64,000 bases of DNA from Salinigranum marinum (GTDB taxonomy: Archaea > Halobacteriota > Halobacteria > Halobacteriales > Haloferacaceae), in the NCBI RefSeq assembly GCF_024228675.1, contig NZ_CP100461.1, forward strand, positions 1,178,001 to 1,242,000, read 5' to 3'. Below are positions 8,427 through 15,971 of this stretch, piece by piece. The position numbers and the translations under genes were made by a program. The notes beneath the pieces were generated by a model. The model had not been told where the DNA came from, made no database searches, and saw only the letters and a list, made by a program, of their open reading frames with translations. Each line of letters starts with the position of its first letter. Position 1 is the first letter of the stretch.

Positions 8427-9728
8427 TCAGGCCGACTCGACCGTGGCCAGGTCGCCCGCCTTCGCCCGTGCCTTCGAGACGACGGCGGGGCGCGCCTCGA
8501 ACTCCAGGGTGACGGAGTCGCCGTCGTACTCCTCGCGTTCGACGTGGCCGTGGTCGTGGACCCACGAGACGAGGCTCATCGTGTCGTCCGTCATCGGGAG
8601 GAGCAGGCGCTCGCGCTGCCAGTCGGGGAGTTCGGCCTCGATCCGGTCGGTGAGTTCGCCGATGTTCTCGCCCGTCAGTCCCGAGACGACGATGGGGTTC
8701 GGCGCGAGCGCCGAGAGGGCACGTTTCTTCTCCTCAAGTTCGCTCTCGTCGACCTTGTCGATCTTGTTCAACACGGTGACGATGGGGGCCTCATTGCGCT
8801 CGTACAGCGTGTCGTGACAGGTGACGAGCTTCTCGCGCATCTCTTCTGTGGACTCGGAGGCGTCGACGACGAGGAGGACGAGGTCGGCTCGATAGACGGA
8901 ATCGAGGGTGGACTTGAACGACTCGACGAGCCAGTGCGGCAGGTCGGAGATGAAGCCGACCGTATCGGTGAGCAGGACGTCCCTGGTTCCCGTCTCGGCG
9001 CGACGAGTCGTCGTGCCGAGGGTGGTGAACAGGCGGTCCTCGGACTCCGCCGTCGGGTCCAGGTCGGGGTGGAGGTCGTCGTTCTCGTCGACCGCGAGGT
9101 CCGCGGCGAGTTGACGCATCAGCGTCGACTTCCCCGCGTTCGTGTAGCCCGCGAGCGCCACGAGGTCGAAGCCGGACTCGCGGCGTTCCTCCCGGCGGGT
9201 CTCTTCTTTCTCCGCGATGGCGTCGAGTTCCCGCTTGATGCGGGCGATCTGCGCCTTGATGTCCTGTTCGCGGCTCTCGTCGTACTCGCCGAGTCCCATG
9301 AAGCCGGGGCGCTCGTCGCGTTTCGCGAGCGACGCTTTCGCCTCCGCGCGCGGGAGTTCGTACCGCAACTCGGCCAGTTCGACCTGCAATTGTGCCTTCT
9401 TCGTCTGGGCGCGCTGGCCGAAGATGTCGAGAATCAGCGTAAAACGGTCGACGACCTCGGCGTCACCCGGGAGTTTCGCCCCGACGTTGTACGTCTGGTA
9501 CGGGCCGATCCGGTTGTCGACGACCACCGCGTCGGCGTCGGTCTCGGCGACGAGCGCCGCGAGTTCCTCGACTTTGCCCTCGCCGAACATGAACGCCGCG
9601 TCCTCCTCGCGCGTCTGCGTGAGTTCGCCCACGACCTCGTAGCCGGCCGCACGGGCGAGATCCCTGATCTCCGAGAGGTCGGCCGTTCCGGCATCGACGC
9701 GCTTGGCGACGATCGTGCTACGGCTCAT
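8427..9728 (-). CDS. hflX: GTPase HflX
   Basis: Ribosome-associated TRAFAC GTPase. The N-terminal HflX domain contains the glycine-rich GPYQTYNVGAKLPGD region, then a coiled-coil-like linker. The G domain shows G1 GYTNAGKS (about residue 197), G2 TLGTTTRR, G3 DTVGFI, G4 NKID and a G5-like SGLTG. The 433-residue length is normal. The HflX family splits or rescues ribosomes under stress. Monocistronic, with ATG at 9728. Confidence 0.95.
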   Translation of the reverse strand: MSRSTIVAKRVDAGTADLSEIRDLARAAGYEVVGELTQTREEDAAFMFGEGKVEELAALVAETDADAVVVDNRIGPYQTYNVGAKLPGDAEVVDRFTLILDIFGQRAQTKKAQLQVELAELRYELPRAEAKASLAKRDERPGFMGLGEYDESREQDIKAQIARIKRELDAIAEKEETRREERRESGFDLVALAGYTNAGKSTLMRQLAADLAVDENDDLHPDLDPTAESEDRLFTTLGTTTRRAETGTRDVLLTDTVGFISDLPHWLVESFKSTLDSVYRADLVLLVVDASESTEEMREKLVTCHDTLYERNEAPIVTVLNKIDKVDESELEEKKRALSALAPNPIVVSGLTGENIGELTDRIEAELPDWQRERLLLPMTDDTMSLVSWVHDHGHVEREEYDGDSVTLEFEARPAVVSKARAKAGDLATVESA

Positions 9729-9949
9729 CCGTCCACCACCGGGGTGTGTTCCAGCACTGTTGTCCCACGTTGGCCGTCGAGCGGCTTAAGCGGGCGGGCA
9801 GTCGTGATGACGGTCTCACACCTCCATGGCCGCCCGTAGACACCACGTGCTCTTGTATGTTACCTCGTGGCACGCCGACGGCACTCGTCACCTCCACTGA
9901 CTGTCAGGATACCCACAAACGACTTATGTAGACCCGTGAGATTGTGGCT

Positions 9950-10267
9950 ATGGTCGATATCAATCTCCAACAACTCGGTCTCGAACTCGGGAGCGGGGCA
10001 GTCGTCGGCGGCATTATCGGGTTCGCGGCGAAGAAGGTCGCGAAGATCGTCGCGATCATCGTCGGGCTCGAACTCGCGCTGTTCAAGTTCCTCGAGTCCC
10101 GACAGATCCTCTCGGTCGACTGGGAGGCGCTCACCGGAGGGATGGCCGGTGCCGGCGAGGCCGCCACCTCGGGCACCCCACCGGACTGGGCGATGACGAT
10201 CCTGTCGACGCTGTCGGTGTCGGCGGGCTTTACCGGAGGGTTCCTGCTCGGGTTCAAGAAGGGATAG
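9950..10267 (+). CDS. FUN14 family small membrane protein, 105 aa
   Basis: Short hydrophobic protein with glycine-rich helices: GAVVGGIIGFAAKKVAKI near the N-terminus and GFTGGFLLGFKKG at the C-terminus, the hallmark layout of FUN14 (FUNDC1-like) proteins. The role in archaea is unknown. ATG 9950 is preferred to the GTG at 9944. A TATA-like element (CTTATGTA) lies about 26 bases upstream at 9923-9930. Convergent with the SBDS gene. Confidence 0.8.
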   Translation: MVDINLQQLGLELGSGAVVGGIIGFAAKKVAKIVAIIVGLELALFKFLESRQILSVDWEALTGGMAGAGEAATSGTPPDWAMTILSTLSVSAGFTGGFLLGFKKG

Positions 10268-10288
10268 CTCGGGTCTCCCGCTCGACGG

Positions 10289-11014
10289 TCAGCGGACGTT
10301 CAGGTCGTCCTTGTCCTTGATGATGCGCGTCTCCGCCTCGCCGCTCGTCACGTCGTTCACCAGGTCGTAGAAGTCGTTCTGCATCCCCGCGGGGAACGTG
10401 AGCACGCCGACCCACGAGCCGTCGTTCTGCCACTCCTCGCGTTCGAGGTCGCCGAACGTTCGGATGCGAGCCTGTGCGCTTCCGGCCTTGTCGGCCGACA
10501 CCTGCACGGCGATCGTGACCTCCGAAAACCGGATCGGGATCACCGGCCGGAGCGCCTCCAGGGCGTCGTCGACCTGTGTCTCGACCGGTTCCATCGGATC
10601 GACGCGGAAGCCGGCCTCTTCGAGCGCGCGCTCAATTCGATCCGGCGGATGCGGTGCGTCGTCCATCTGCGGGTTGACCGCGTTGCGCGCGATGCGGTCG
10701 ATCAGCTGTCGCCGCTTCTGTTCTTGCATCTCCCGACGCTGGTCGGCCGTGATCTGGATCTCCCCGCGTCGGACGACCTCCGGGATGATCTCCATGGGAT
10801 CGGTCGTCTCGAACACCGTTTCGAGGTCCGATTCGGCGGGGCGATCGCCACGCGAGGCGTCCTCGAAGACGTCCTCGGCGGCGATGACCTCCTCCAGGTC
10901 GCCGTCGAACTCCCCTCGTTTCATCGCGAGCGCGGCGTCGGGGTGGATGAGGACCTCGAACCTGGCACCGTGTGATTCGAGGCGGGCGGTGACGGCTTCG
11001 TCGAGTGAAATCAT
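10289..11014 (-). CDS. Ribosome assembly factor SBDS
   Basis: Archaeal orthologue of the Shwachman-Bodian-Diamond syndrome protein, which acts in 60S/50S maturation. It shows the three-domain layout: N-terminal FYSH (FEVLIHPDAALAMKRGE, VIAAEDVFEDASRG), a central helical domain (ADQRREMQEQKRRQLIDRI) and a C-terminal ferredoxin-like domain (VTIAVQVSADKAGSAQARI). 241 residues. On the minus strand a TATA-like TTTTAAAT and a GGAGGTGG Shine-Dalgarno-like element precede the ATG at 11014. Confidence 0.95.
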   Translation of the reverse strand: MISLDEAVTARLESHGARFEVLIHPDAALAMKRGEFDGDLEEVIAAEDVFEDASRGDRPAESDLETVFETTDPMEIIPEVVRRGEIQITADQRREMQEQKRRQLIDRIARNAVNPQMDDAPHPPDRIERALEEAGFRVDPMEPVETQVDDALEALRPVIPIRFSEVTIAVQVSADKAGSAQARIRTFGDLEREEWQNDGSWVGVLTFPAGMQNDFYDLVNDVTSGEAETRIIKDKDDLNVR

Positions 11015-11024
11015 GTCGAGGACT

Positions 11025-11043
11025 ACCACCTCCGAATTTAAAA
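11025..11043 (-). promoter_or_regulatory. TATA-like box and Shine-Dalgarno-like element of the SBDS gene
   Basis: Read on the minus strand, TTTTAAAT (about 11036-11043) is followed by GGAGGTGG (11026-11033), which ends 11 bases before the ATG at 11014. The strong purine-rich element supports that start. Having both so close would leave a very short leader. Confidence 0.5.
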
Positions 11044-11144
11044 GCCCTCGCTGCGTCCGAAGACGACTCGGGCCGCCGCTGTCCGGTCTTCGCTGTCGGC
11101 ATCGGGGCGGAACCGCTATCACCGCTGGCCGCGCTCGGAGAGGT

Positions 11145-11447
11145 ATGGAGACGACCGAAGCGGAACCGCTCGCACGGCGGCTCGAACGGTTCATGCGGCG
11201 GAACTTCCCGCAGATCGAGATGCACGGCGGCACTGCCGGGATCGACGCGATCGACGAAGAGACGGGCCAGGTGTGGCTCACCCTCGCGGGTGCCTGTTCG
11301 GGCTGTGGCATCTCGCCACTGACGATCCAGGCGCTCGAAGCGCGCCTGGTGACCGAGTTCGACGAGATACGCGAGGTACACACCGCCACGGGCGACGGGT
11401 TCGACGACCGCAGCGGGCGACCGGACCTCTCCGACGTGCCGTTCTGA
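11145..11447 (+). CDS. NifU-like C-terminal domain protein (Fe-S scaffold), 100 aa
   Basis: A single NifU C-terminal domain. The conserved C-x2-C pair appears as ACSGCGIS in the usual place after GQVWLTLAG, and FPQIEMHGG matches the family N-terminal region. The domain assembles or carries Fe-S clusters. The Asp/Pro-rich tail is extra. Stand-alone domains of this size are common in haloarchaea. It is divergent from SBDS. Confidence 0.9.
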   Translation: METTEAEPLARRLERFMRRNFPQIEMHGGTAGIDAIDEETGQVWLTLAGACSGCGISPLTIQALEARLVTEFDEIREVHTATGDGFDDRSGRPDLSDVPF

Positions 11448-11538
11448 GGCCGTTTAGTGGTGGATTAATCGGCTGAAGGAGTGGTTTAACGAACACACGC
11501 GGCGCGTACTTATCACGGACGCGTGTCTGTGGAGAAAC

Positions 11539-11688
11539 ATGCTCTCCCCCGAGAACGCGACGTTCCACATCGTCTGTCGGGACTGTGCGTTCGAGTCGCT
11601 GGAGTCGGACTCGACCGCCGCCCGGCGTCTGGCGGACGAACACGCGGCGACCGCGGATCACTCGACACAGTACGCCCGGATCCAGTAA
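11539..11688 (+). CDS. Small protein with one CxxC pair, 49 aa
   Basis: Begins at ATG 11539 (MLSPENATFHIVCRDCAFE) and ends at TAA 11688. One C-x2-C pair and a His-rich helix (RRLADEHAATADHS) suggest a small metal-binding or zinc-ribbon-like protein of the type frequent in haloarchaea. An AT-richer segment upstream (around 11505-11515, CGTACTTATCAC) could be its promoter. Function unknown. Convergent with trxA. Confidence 0.65.
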   Translation: MLSPENATFHIVCRDCAFESLESDSTAARRLADEHAATADHSTQYARIQ

Positions 11689-11698
11689 CGTCTTTTCC

Positions 11699-11732
11699 GT
11701 TCCGGTTACGACTTCGGAGTTCCGGTTACGAC
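11699..11732. repeat. 14-bp direct repeat at the 3' end of trxA
   Basis: GTTCCGGTTACGAC occurs at 11699-11712 and again at 11719-11732. The second copy contains the stop codon and last codons of trxA read on the minus strand; the first lies just beyond it, in the convergent intergenic gap. It looks like a short local duplication. Confidence 0.7.
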
Positions 11733-12058
11733 AGTTCCGCGATGACGTCGAGCAGGTCGCCTTTATCCTGGACGCCGATGAGTCGCTTCGCCTGCTCGCC
11801 GCCCGCGTAGAACTGCAGCGTCGGAACGCTCCGGACGCCGGCGTCGCGCGCGAGGTCCTGGAGTTCGTCGATATCGACCTTCAGCACTGCGGCCTCGGAG
11901 TCGGCGGCGATCTCCTCGATCGTCGGTTCGAGCATCTTGCACGGCCCACACCAGTCGGCGTGGAAGTCGACGAGGACGACGTCGTGTTCGGCGACGAGTT
12001 CGTCGAGGTGCTCTTTGCTCTGTACGTGGATGGGTTCGCCGGGCTGTGCGGTGCTCAT
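11726..12058 (-). CDS. trxA: Thioredoxin, 110 aa
   Basis: Classical thioredoxin with active site WCGPC and the cis-proline region (SVPTLQFYAGG). It reduces protein disulfides in the cytoplasm. The N-terminal 20 residues are a short acidic extension. A CTTAAGA TATA-like element lies about 28 bases upstream of the ATG at 12058. The gene for the reductase at 12127 is upstream on the same strand with a 68-base gap. Confidence 0.95.
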   Translation of the reverse strand: MSTAQPGEPIHVQSKEHLDELVAEHDVVLVDFHADWCGPCKMLEPTIEEIAADSEAAVLKVDIDELQDLARDAGVRSVPTLQFYAGGEQAKRLIGVQDKGDLLDVIAELS

Positions 12059-12126
12059 GCGTGCACGTACCGGTGGCACAGTCTTAAGAGTTGAGACGGT
12101 TTGCCGCGCGACCGCACATCCGGGGC

Positions 12127-12798
12127 TCAGCCGACGTCGTACCGGAGCACGACGCCGTCGTCGACCCGCTCGACGTCGCGGAGTTCCAGCCGCGGGAACT
12201 CGTCGACGAACCCGTCGCCGTCGGCGAGCGTCGGTGCGTCCCGCCCGCCGACGACGAGCGACCCGACGTAGACGGAGAGTTCGTCGACGAGGCCCGCGGC
12301 GAAGAGCGATGCGACGAGTTCGCCTCCGCCTTCGACCATGAGGCGGTCGATCCCCTCGGATTCGAGGGAGTCGAGCCCAGCCGTGAGGTCGACGTGTCCC
12401 CCGCCGTCGGCCGCCGTGACGACGACGCGTGCGCCCGCCTCGGCGAGCGCATCGCGGCGGTCCTCGGAAGTGACGTCGGTCACGAGGAGGTACGTCTCGG
12501 CCGCGTCGTCGAGGATCCGCGCGTCGAGTGGCGTCCGGCCGCGGGAGTCGGCGACGACGCGTGCCGGATTGCCGGACCGCCCGGAGCGGAGTCGGTGGAC
12601 GCGTCGATCGTCGTCGTCGAGCGTGAGGTGTGGGTCGTCCGCGAGAACGGTCCCGACGCCGATCATGACGGCGTCGGCCGCGGCCCGGAGCCGGTCGACG
12701 CGGTCGAAGTCGGCAGTACCGCTGATCCGCAACTGTTCCCGCCGCCGCGTCGAGAGCTTCCCGTCGACGCTCGTCGCGGCGTTGACGACGACGTCCAT
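12127..12798 (-). CDS. arfC: Probable 2,5-diamino-6-ribosylamino-pyrimidinone 5'-phosphate reductase (riboflavin/F420 pathway)
   Basis: RibD C-terminal (dihydrofolate reductase-like) domain. It begins VVNAATSVDGKLSTR, with DRLRAAADAVMIGVGTVLADDP and the EGGGELVASLF motif, as in archaeal ArfC/RIB7 reductases. 223 residues fit the stand-alone archaeal enzyme. gch3/arfA, the first enzyme of this pathway, is at 49487, so two steps lie in the window though not adjacent. Confidence 0.85.
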   Translation of the reverse strand: MDVVVNAATSVDGKLSTRRREQLRISGTADFDRVDRLRAAADAVMIGVGTVLADDPHLTLDDDDRRVHRLRSGRSGNPARVVADSRGRTPLDARILDDAAETYLLVTDVTSEDRRDALAEAGARVVVTAADGGGHVDLTAGLDSLESEGIDRLMVEGGGELVASLFAAGLVDELSVYVGSLVVGGRDAPTLADGDGFVDEFPRLELRDVERVDDGVVLRYDVG

Positions 12799-12943
12799 GC
12801 CGCCGACTTACCGGGCGGAGCGAATGAGACTGTCGGTCGATCGACGGTGATCGACGGCGTTCTCCCGGGTCTGCGGCCCGACGTTCGGATCGGGGCGGTG
12901 AGCGACCGCACACCGCCTTTGTGAGGGGTGGCCCACCGCCATG

Positions 12944-12952
12944 AATTATATA
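12944..12952 (+). promoter_or_regulatory. TATA box of the GT4 glycosyltransferase gene
   Basis: AATTATATA is centred about 31 bases before the ATG at 12979 in otherwise GC-rich sequence. Archaeal transcription starts about 25 bases downstream, which would give a nearly leaderless transcript. A GAGGTG element at 12967-12972 is nevertheless present just before the start. Confidence 0.7.
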
Positions 12953-12978
12953 CCCACTCCCGAAAAGAGGTGTCAACG

Positions 12979-14022
12979 ATGTCGCCAAAAGTGCTCTGGC
13001 TGGGATGGGGATACCCACCGAACGTCACGGGTGGTCTCGACACGTTCGTCGGTGAGATGTTCGAGCGGTTCCTCGATCGCGGGGTCGACATCGAACTCGT
13101 CCTGCCGGGGGAGTACGCCCCCGAGGACCGTGAGAACATCATCGGCGTCCCGACCGGAGACGGTGACATCATCACCCGCATCGGTCGGCTCTCCGCGGAG
13201 TTCGCAAAGCGCGCGGAGGACAAGGACATCATCCACACCCACGACTGGTTCGGCTACGGGCCGGGGTCGCGCGCGATGAACAACAGCGACGCGACGTGGG
13301 TGACGACGTTTCACTCGCTGTCGTCGGACCGGAACATCGACCCGCCCCAGCGCGAGGTCGAGACCGAACGGCGCGTCGTCGAACGCTGTGACGAACTCGT
13401 CGCGGTGAGTCACATCACCGCGCGCAAGATCAACGCGGAGTACGGCGGCGAGTCCGAGGTCATCCACAACGGCTTCTCCTCGCTCGAACGCACGGGCCGC
13501 GACATCAAAGACGAACTGGACATCGACGGGAAGATGCTCTTTTACGTCGGTCGACACACCGACCAGAAAGGGCTGTCACACCTCATCTACGCGCTGGAGA
13601 AGCTCCGGCGCGACGACGTGACGCTCGTGATGGGCGGACACGGCCACCTCACGGACCAGCTGAAGAAGTTCGCGGAACTGCTCGGCGTCGACGACCGGAT
13701 CGTGTGGGCCGGCTTCATCGAGGAGCAGTATCTCGGCGACTACTACGGCTCGGCGGACCTGTTCGTCTCGCCGTCGTACTCCGAGCCGTTCGGGATCACC
13801 ATCACGGAGGCGCTGTCGGTCGGGACCCGCGTCGTCGCCACCGAGTGCGGGGCCGCCGAGGTCATCCCCGAGTCCTGTGTCGTCCCCGCGGAGGTCGACT
13901 CCGGCTCGCTCGCCGACACCATCGCCCGAGCGCTCGAGATGGACGAACCCCTCGACTACGAGGTCCGAACCTGGGACACCGTCGTCGACGAGCATCTCGA
14001 GTTATACGAGCGCATCGCCTGA
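12979..14022 (+). CDS. Glycosyltransferase family 4 (GT-B fold), 347 aa
   Basis: The N-terminal domain starts KVLWLGWGYPPNVTGG with the glycine loop that binds the acceptor. The C-terminal domain holds FYVGRHTDQKG and the E-x7-E nucleotide-sugar motif (EPFGITITEAL). The glycogen synthase-like pattern is clear, but donor and acceptor are unknown. The ATG at 12979 is favoured over 12928 because the TATA box lies between them. No other sugar genes are adjacent. Confidence 0.9.
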   Translation: MSPKVLWLGWGYPPNVTGGLDTFVGEMFERFLDRGVDIELVLPGEYAPEDRENIIGVPTGDGDIITRIGRLSAEFAKRAEDKDIIHTHDWFGYGPGSRAMNNSDATWVTTFHSLSSDRNIDPPQREVETERRVVERCDELVAVSHITARKINAEYGGESEVIHNGFSSLERTGRDIKDELDIDGKMLFYVGRHTDQKGLSHLIYALEKLRRDDVTLVMGGHGHLTDQLKKFAELLGVDDRIVWAGFIEEQYLGDYYGSADLFVSPSYSEPFGITITEALSVGTRVVATECGAAEVIPESCVVPAEVDSGSLADTIARALEMDEPLDYEVRTWDTVVDEHLELYERIA

Positions 14023-14154
14023 ACCGCCGGGGCCGGCGGGATCGCCCTCGACCAGCCAGGCGGGCTTGCCCGCCGGATCGGTCGGTTCTCGTCCGCGACG
14101 ACGCGAGCGGCGCGGCTCTCGGCGCGACGGGTACGAAAAGGGGGAACGGCCGGT

Positions 14155-14574
14155 TTACCTGAGAACGCGGACGTCGGTGACGGGTTCGGGATGTCTGATG
14201 GCGTAGCCGTCGGCCGTCGACCGCAGCCCCTCCTCGGGGAACTGCTGTCGTGCGGACTGGTACGGGCTGTCGCTCTGGGCGGCCGACTGGTACGGGCTGT
14301 CGCTCCGGGCGGACTGGTACGGGCTGTCACTCTGGGCGGACTGGTACGGGCTGTCACTCTGGGCGGCCGACTGGTACGGGCTGTCGCTCCGGGCGGACTG
14401 GTACGGGCTGTCGCTCGTCTCGGGCGGGCGCTCGAAGTCTTCGGGCGGGAGATAGATCCGTTCGCCCGACTCCGAACGGACGATGACGGCCGTGTCGCGG
14501 TCGCCCGTCATCTCGATCAGCGTTTCGCCCGCTGTGATCTCCACGGTGAACTCGACGTCGTCGGCGGCGGCCAT
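14155..14574 (-). CDS. Hypothetical protein with six SDSPYQSA repeats, 139 aa
   Basis: An N-terminal strand-rich domain (about 50 residues, ending VIVRSESGERIYLPPEDFERPP) is followed by six tandem SDSPYQSA units separated by R, AQ or Q in the order R, AQ, Q, R, AQ, R. A basic C-terminus of about 35 residues follows. The Ser/Tyr/Gln/Pro-rich array looks disordered and could be a phosphorylation or interaction platform. Start chosen at the ATG (MAAADDVEF) at 14574. Convergent with the glycosyltransferase and divergent from RPA. No known function. Confidence 0.75.
   Translation of the reverse strand: MAAADDVEFTVEITAGETLIEMTGDRDTAVIVRSESGERIYLPPEDFERPPETSDSPYQSARSDSPYQSAAQSDSPYQSAQSDSPYQSARSDSPYQSAAQSDSPYQSARQQFPEEGLRSTADGYAIRHPEPVTDVRVLR
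14251..14415. repeat. Six-copy tandem repeat (24-bp core, 27-30 bp period) inside the SDSPYQSA gene
   Basis: A 24-base core (beginning TGCGGACTGGTACGGGCTGT on the plus strand, with small variation at its left edge) recurs six times with 3- or 6-base spacers. All spacings are multiples of three, so copy changes keep the frame. Near-identity at synonymous positions points to recent expansion or ongoing homogenisation. Confidence 0.9.
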
Positions 14575-14684
14575 ACGTGTCAGTGTGTCGGGACGGTACT
14601 TAACTGTCGGGCTCACGGTCGGCGGCGTCCGGCTGCCGCCCGCGTGGAACGCTTTTTACCACAGCCCGCCCATACCTCCGTCCG

Positions 14685-15971
14685 ATGGACATCGACGATC
14701 ATGCCGAGGAGCTCGCCTCCGCCCTCGGCGTCGACAAAGCGGAGGTCAAAGCGGACCTGCAGAACCTGCTCCAGTACAGCGTCCCGGTCGACGAGGCGAA
14801 ACAGAGCGTCCGGCGCAAGCACGGCGGCGACACCGGCGGGTCGACGTCGGCCCCGTCCTCGAAGGGGATCGGCGAGATCACGACCGACGACGGGAACGTG
14901 ACGGTCACCGCGCGCGTGCTCACCGTCGGAACGCGCTCGATCCGGTACCAGGGCGAAGACCAGGTCATCCGCGAGGGCGAACTCGCCGACGCGACGGGGA
15001 CGATCTCGTACACCTCGTGGGAGGACTTCGGCTTCGAAGCCGGCGACGCCGTCACTATCGGCAACGCGGGCGTCCGCGAGTGGGACGGAAACCCGGAACT
15101 CAACCTCGGGAGCTCCACGACCGTCGCGATGGCCTCTGAGGCCGTCGAGACGCCCTACGACGACGCCGTCGGCGGGGAGGCCGCCCTCGCTGAACTACAA
15201 CCGGGCGATCGCGGGCGGAGCGTCGAGGTCCGCGTCGTCGAGGTCGAGTCGCGGACGATCGACGGCCGCGACGGCGAGACCGACATCCTCTCGGGCGTCC
15301 TCGGCGACGCGTCCGGTCGGCTCCCCTTTACCGACTGGGACCCACACGACCGCGTGACTGCGGGTGCGGACCTCCGGCTCGACGACGTGTACGTCCGGGA
15401 GTTTCGGGGCGTACCGTCGGTGAACCTCTCGGAGTTCACGACCGTCTCCGTCCTGGACGAGGGGGTCTCCGTCCGCGAGTCCGCGCCGCGGCTGTCGATC
15501 CGCGAAGCCGTCTCTTCGGGTGGGTTGTTCGACGTGGAAGTCGTCGGCAACCTCCTCGAGGTGCGTGACGGCTCCGGGCTGATCGAGCGCTGTCCCGACT
15601 GCGGGCGCGTGATCCAGAACGGCCAGTGCCGCTCACACGGCGACGTCGACGGCGAGGACGACATGCGCGTGAAGGCCATTCTCGACGACGGGACCGGGGC
15701 CGTGACTGTCGTCCTCGACCGTGACCGCACCGAATCGGTGTACGGCGGGACGATGGCCGAGGCGCGCGAGCAGGCCCGCGAGGCGATGGACAAGGAGGTC
15801 GTCGCCGACCGCATCCGCGACCGACTCGTCGGTCGGGAGTACCGAGTCAGAGGAAACCTCTCCGTCGACGACTACGGCGCGAACCTCGACGCCGCCGAGT
15901 TCGCCGAGTCCGACGAGGACCCGGCGGCGCGGGCGCGTGAGCGACTCGCCACCGAGGGGGTGTCGAGGTGA
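14685..15971 (+). CDS. rpa1: Single-stranded DNA-binding replication protein A (RPA1)
   Basis: A short N-terminal helical domain (about 40 residues) is followed by three OB-fold-like segments (about 70-150, 170-260 and 275-390). A zinc motif lies near residues 304-319 (CPDC, then CRSHG: C-x2-C-x8-C-x2-H) within the third. RPA coats ssDNA in replication and repair. 428 residues fit haloarchaeal RPA1. It overlaps RPAP1 by 4 bases (GTGA), and the phosphoesterase follows: the three-gene rpa1-rpap1-rpe operon known from Haloferax. A CTTTTTACC element at 14651-14659 is the likely promoter. Confidence 0.95.
   Translation: MDIDDHAEELASALGVDKAEVKADLQNLLQYSVPVDEAKQSVRRKHGGDTGGSTSAPSSKGIGEITTDDGNVTVTARVLTVGTRSIRYQGEDQVIREGELADATGTISYTSWEDFGFEAGDAVTIGNAGVREWDGNPELNLGSSTTVAMASEAVETPYDDAVGGEAALAELQPGDRGRSVEVRVVEVESRTIDGRDGETDILSGVLGDASGRLPFTDWDPHDRVTAGADLRLDDVYVREFRGVPSVNLSEFTTVSVLDEGVSVRESAPRLSIREAVSSGGLFDVEVVGNLLEVRDGSGLIERCPDCGRVIQNGQCRSHGDVDGEDDMRVKAILDDGTGAVTVVLDRDRTESVYGGTMAEAREQAREAMDKEVVADRIRDRLVGREYRVRGNLSVDDYGANLDAAEFAESDEDPAARARERLATEGVSR

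Noticed and set aside
14251-14415. A CRISPR array
   Set aside because: The spacers are only 3 or 6 bases and the repeat keeps a reading frame; it codes peptide repeats.
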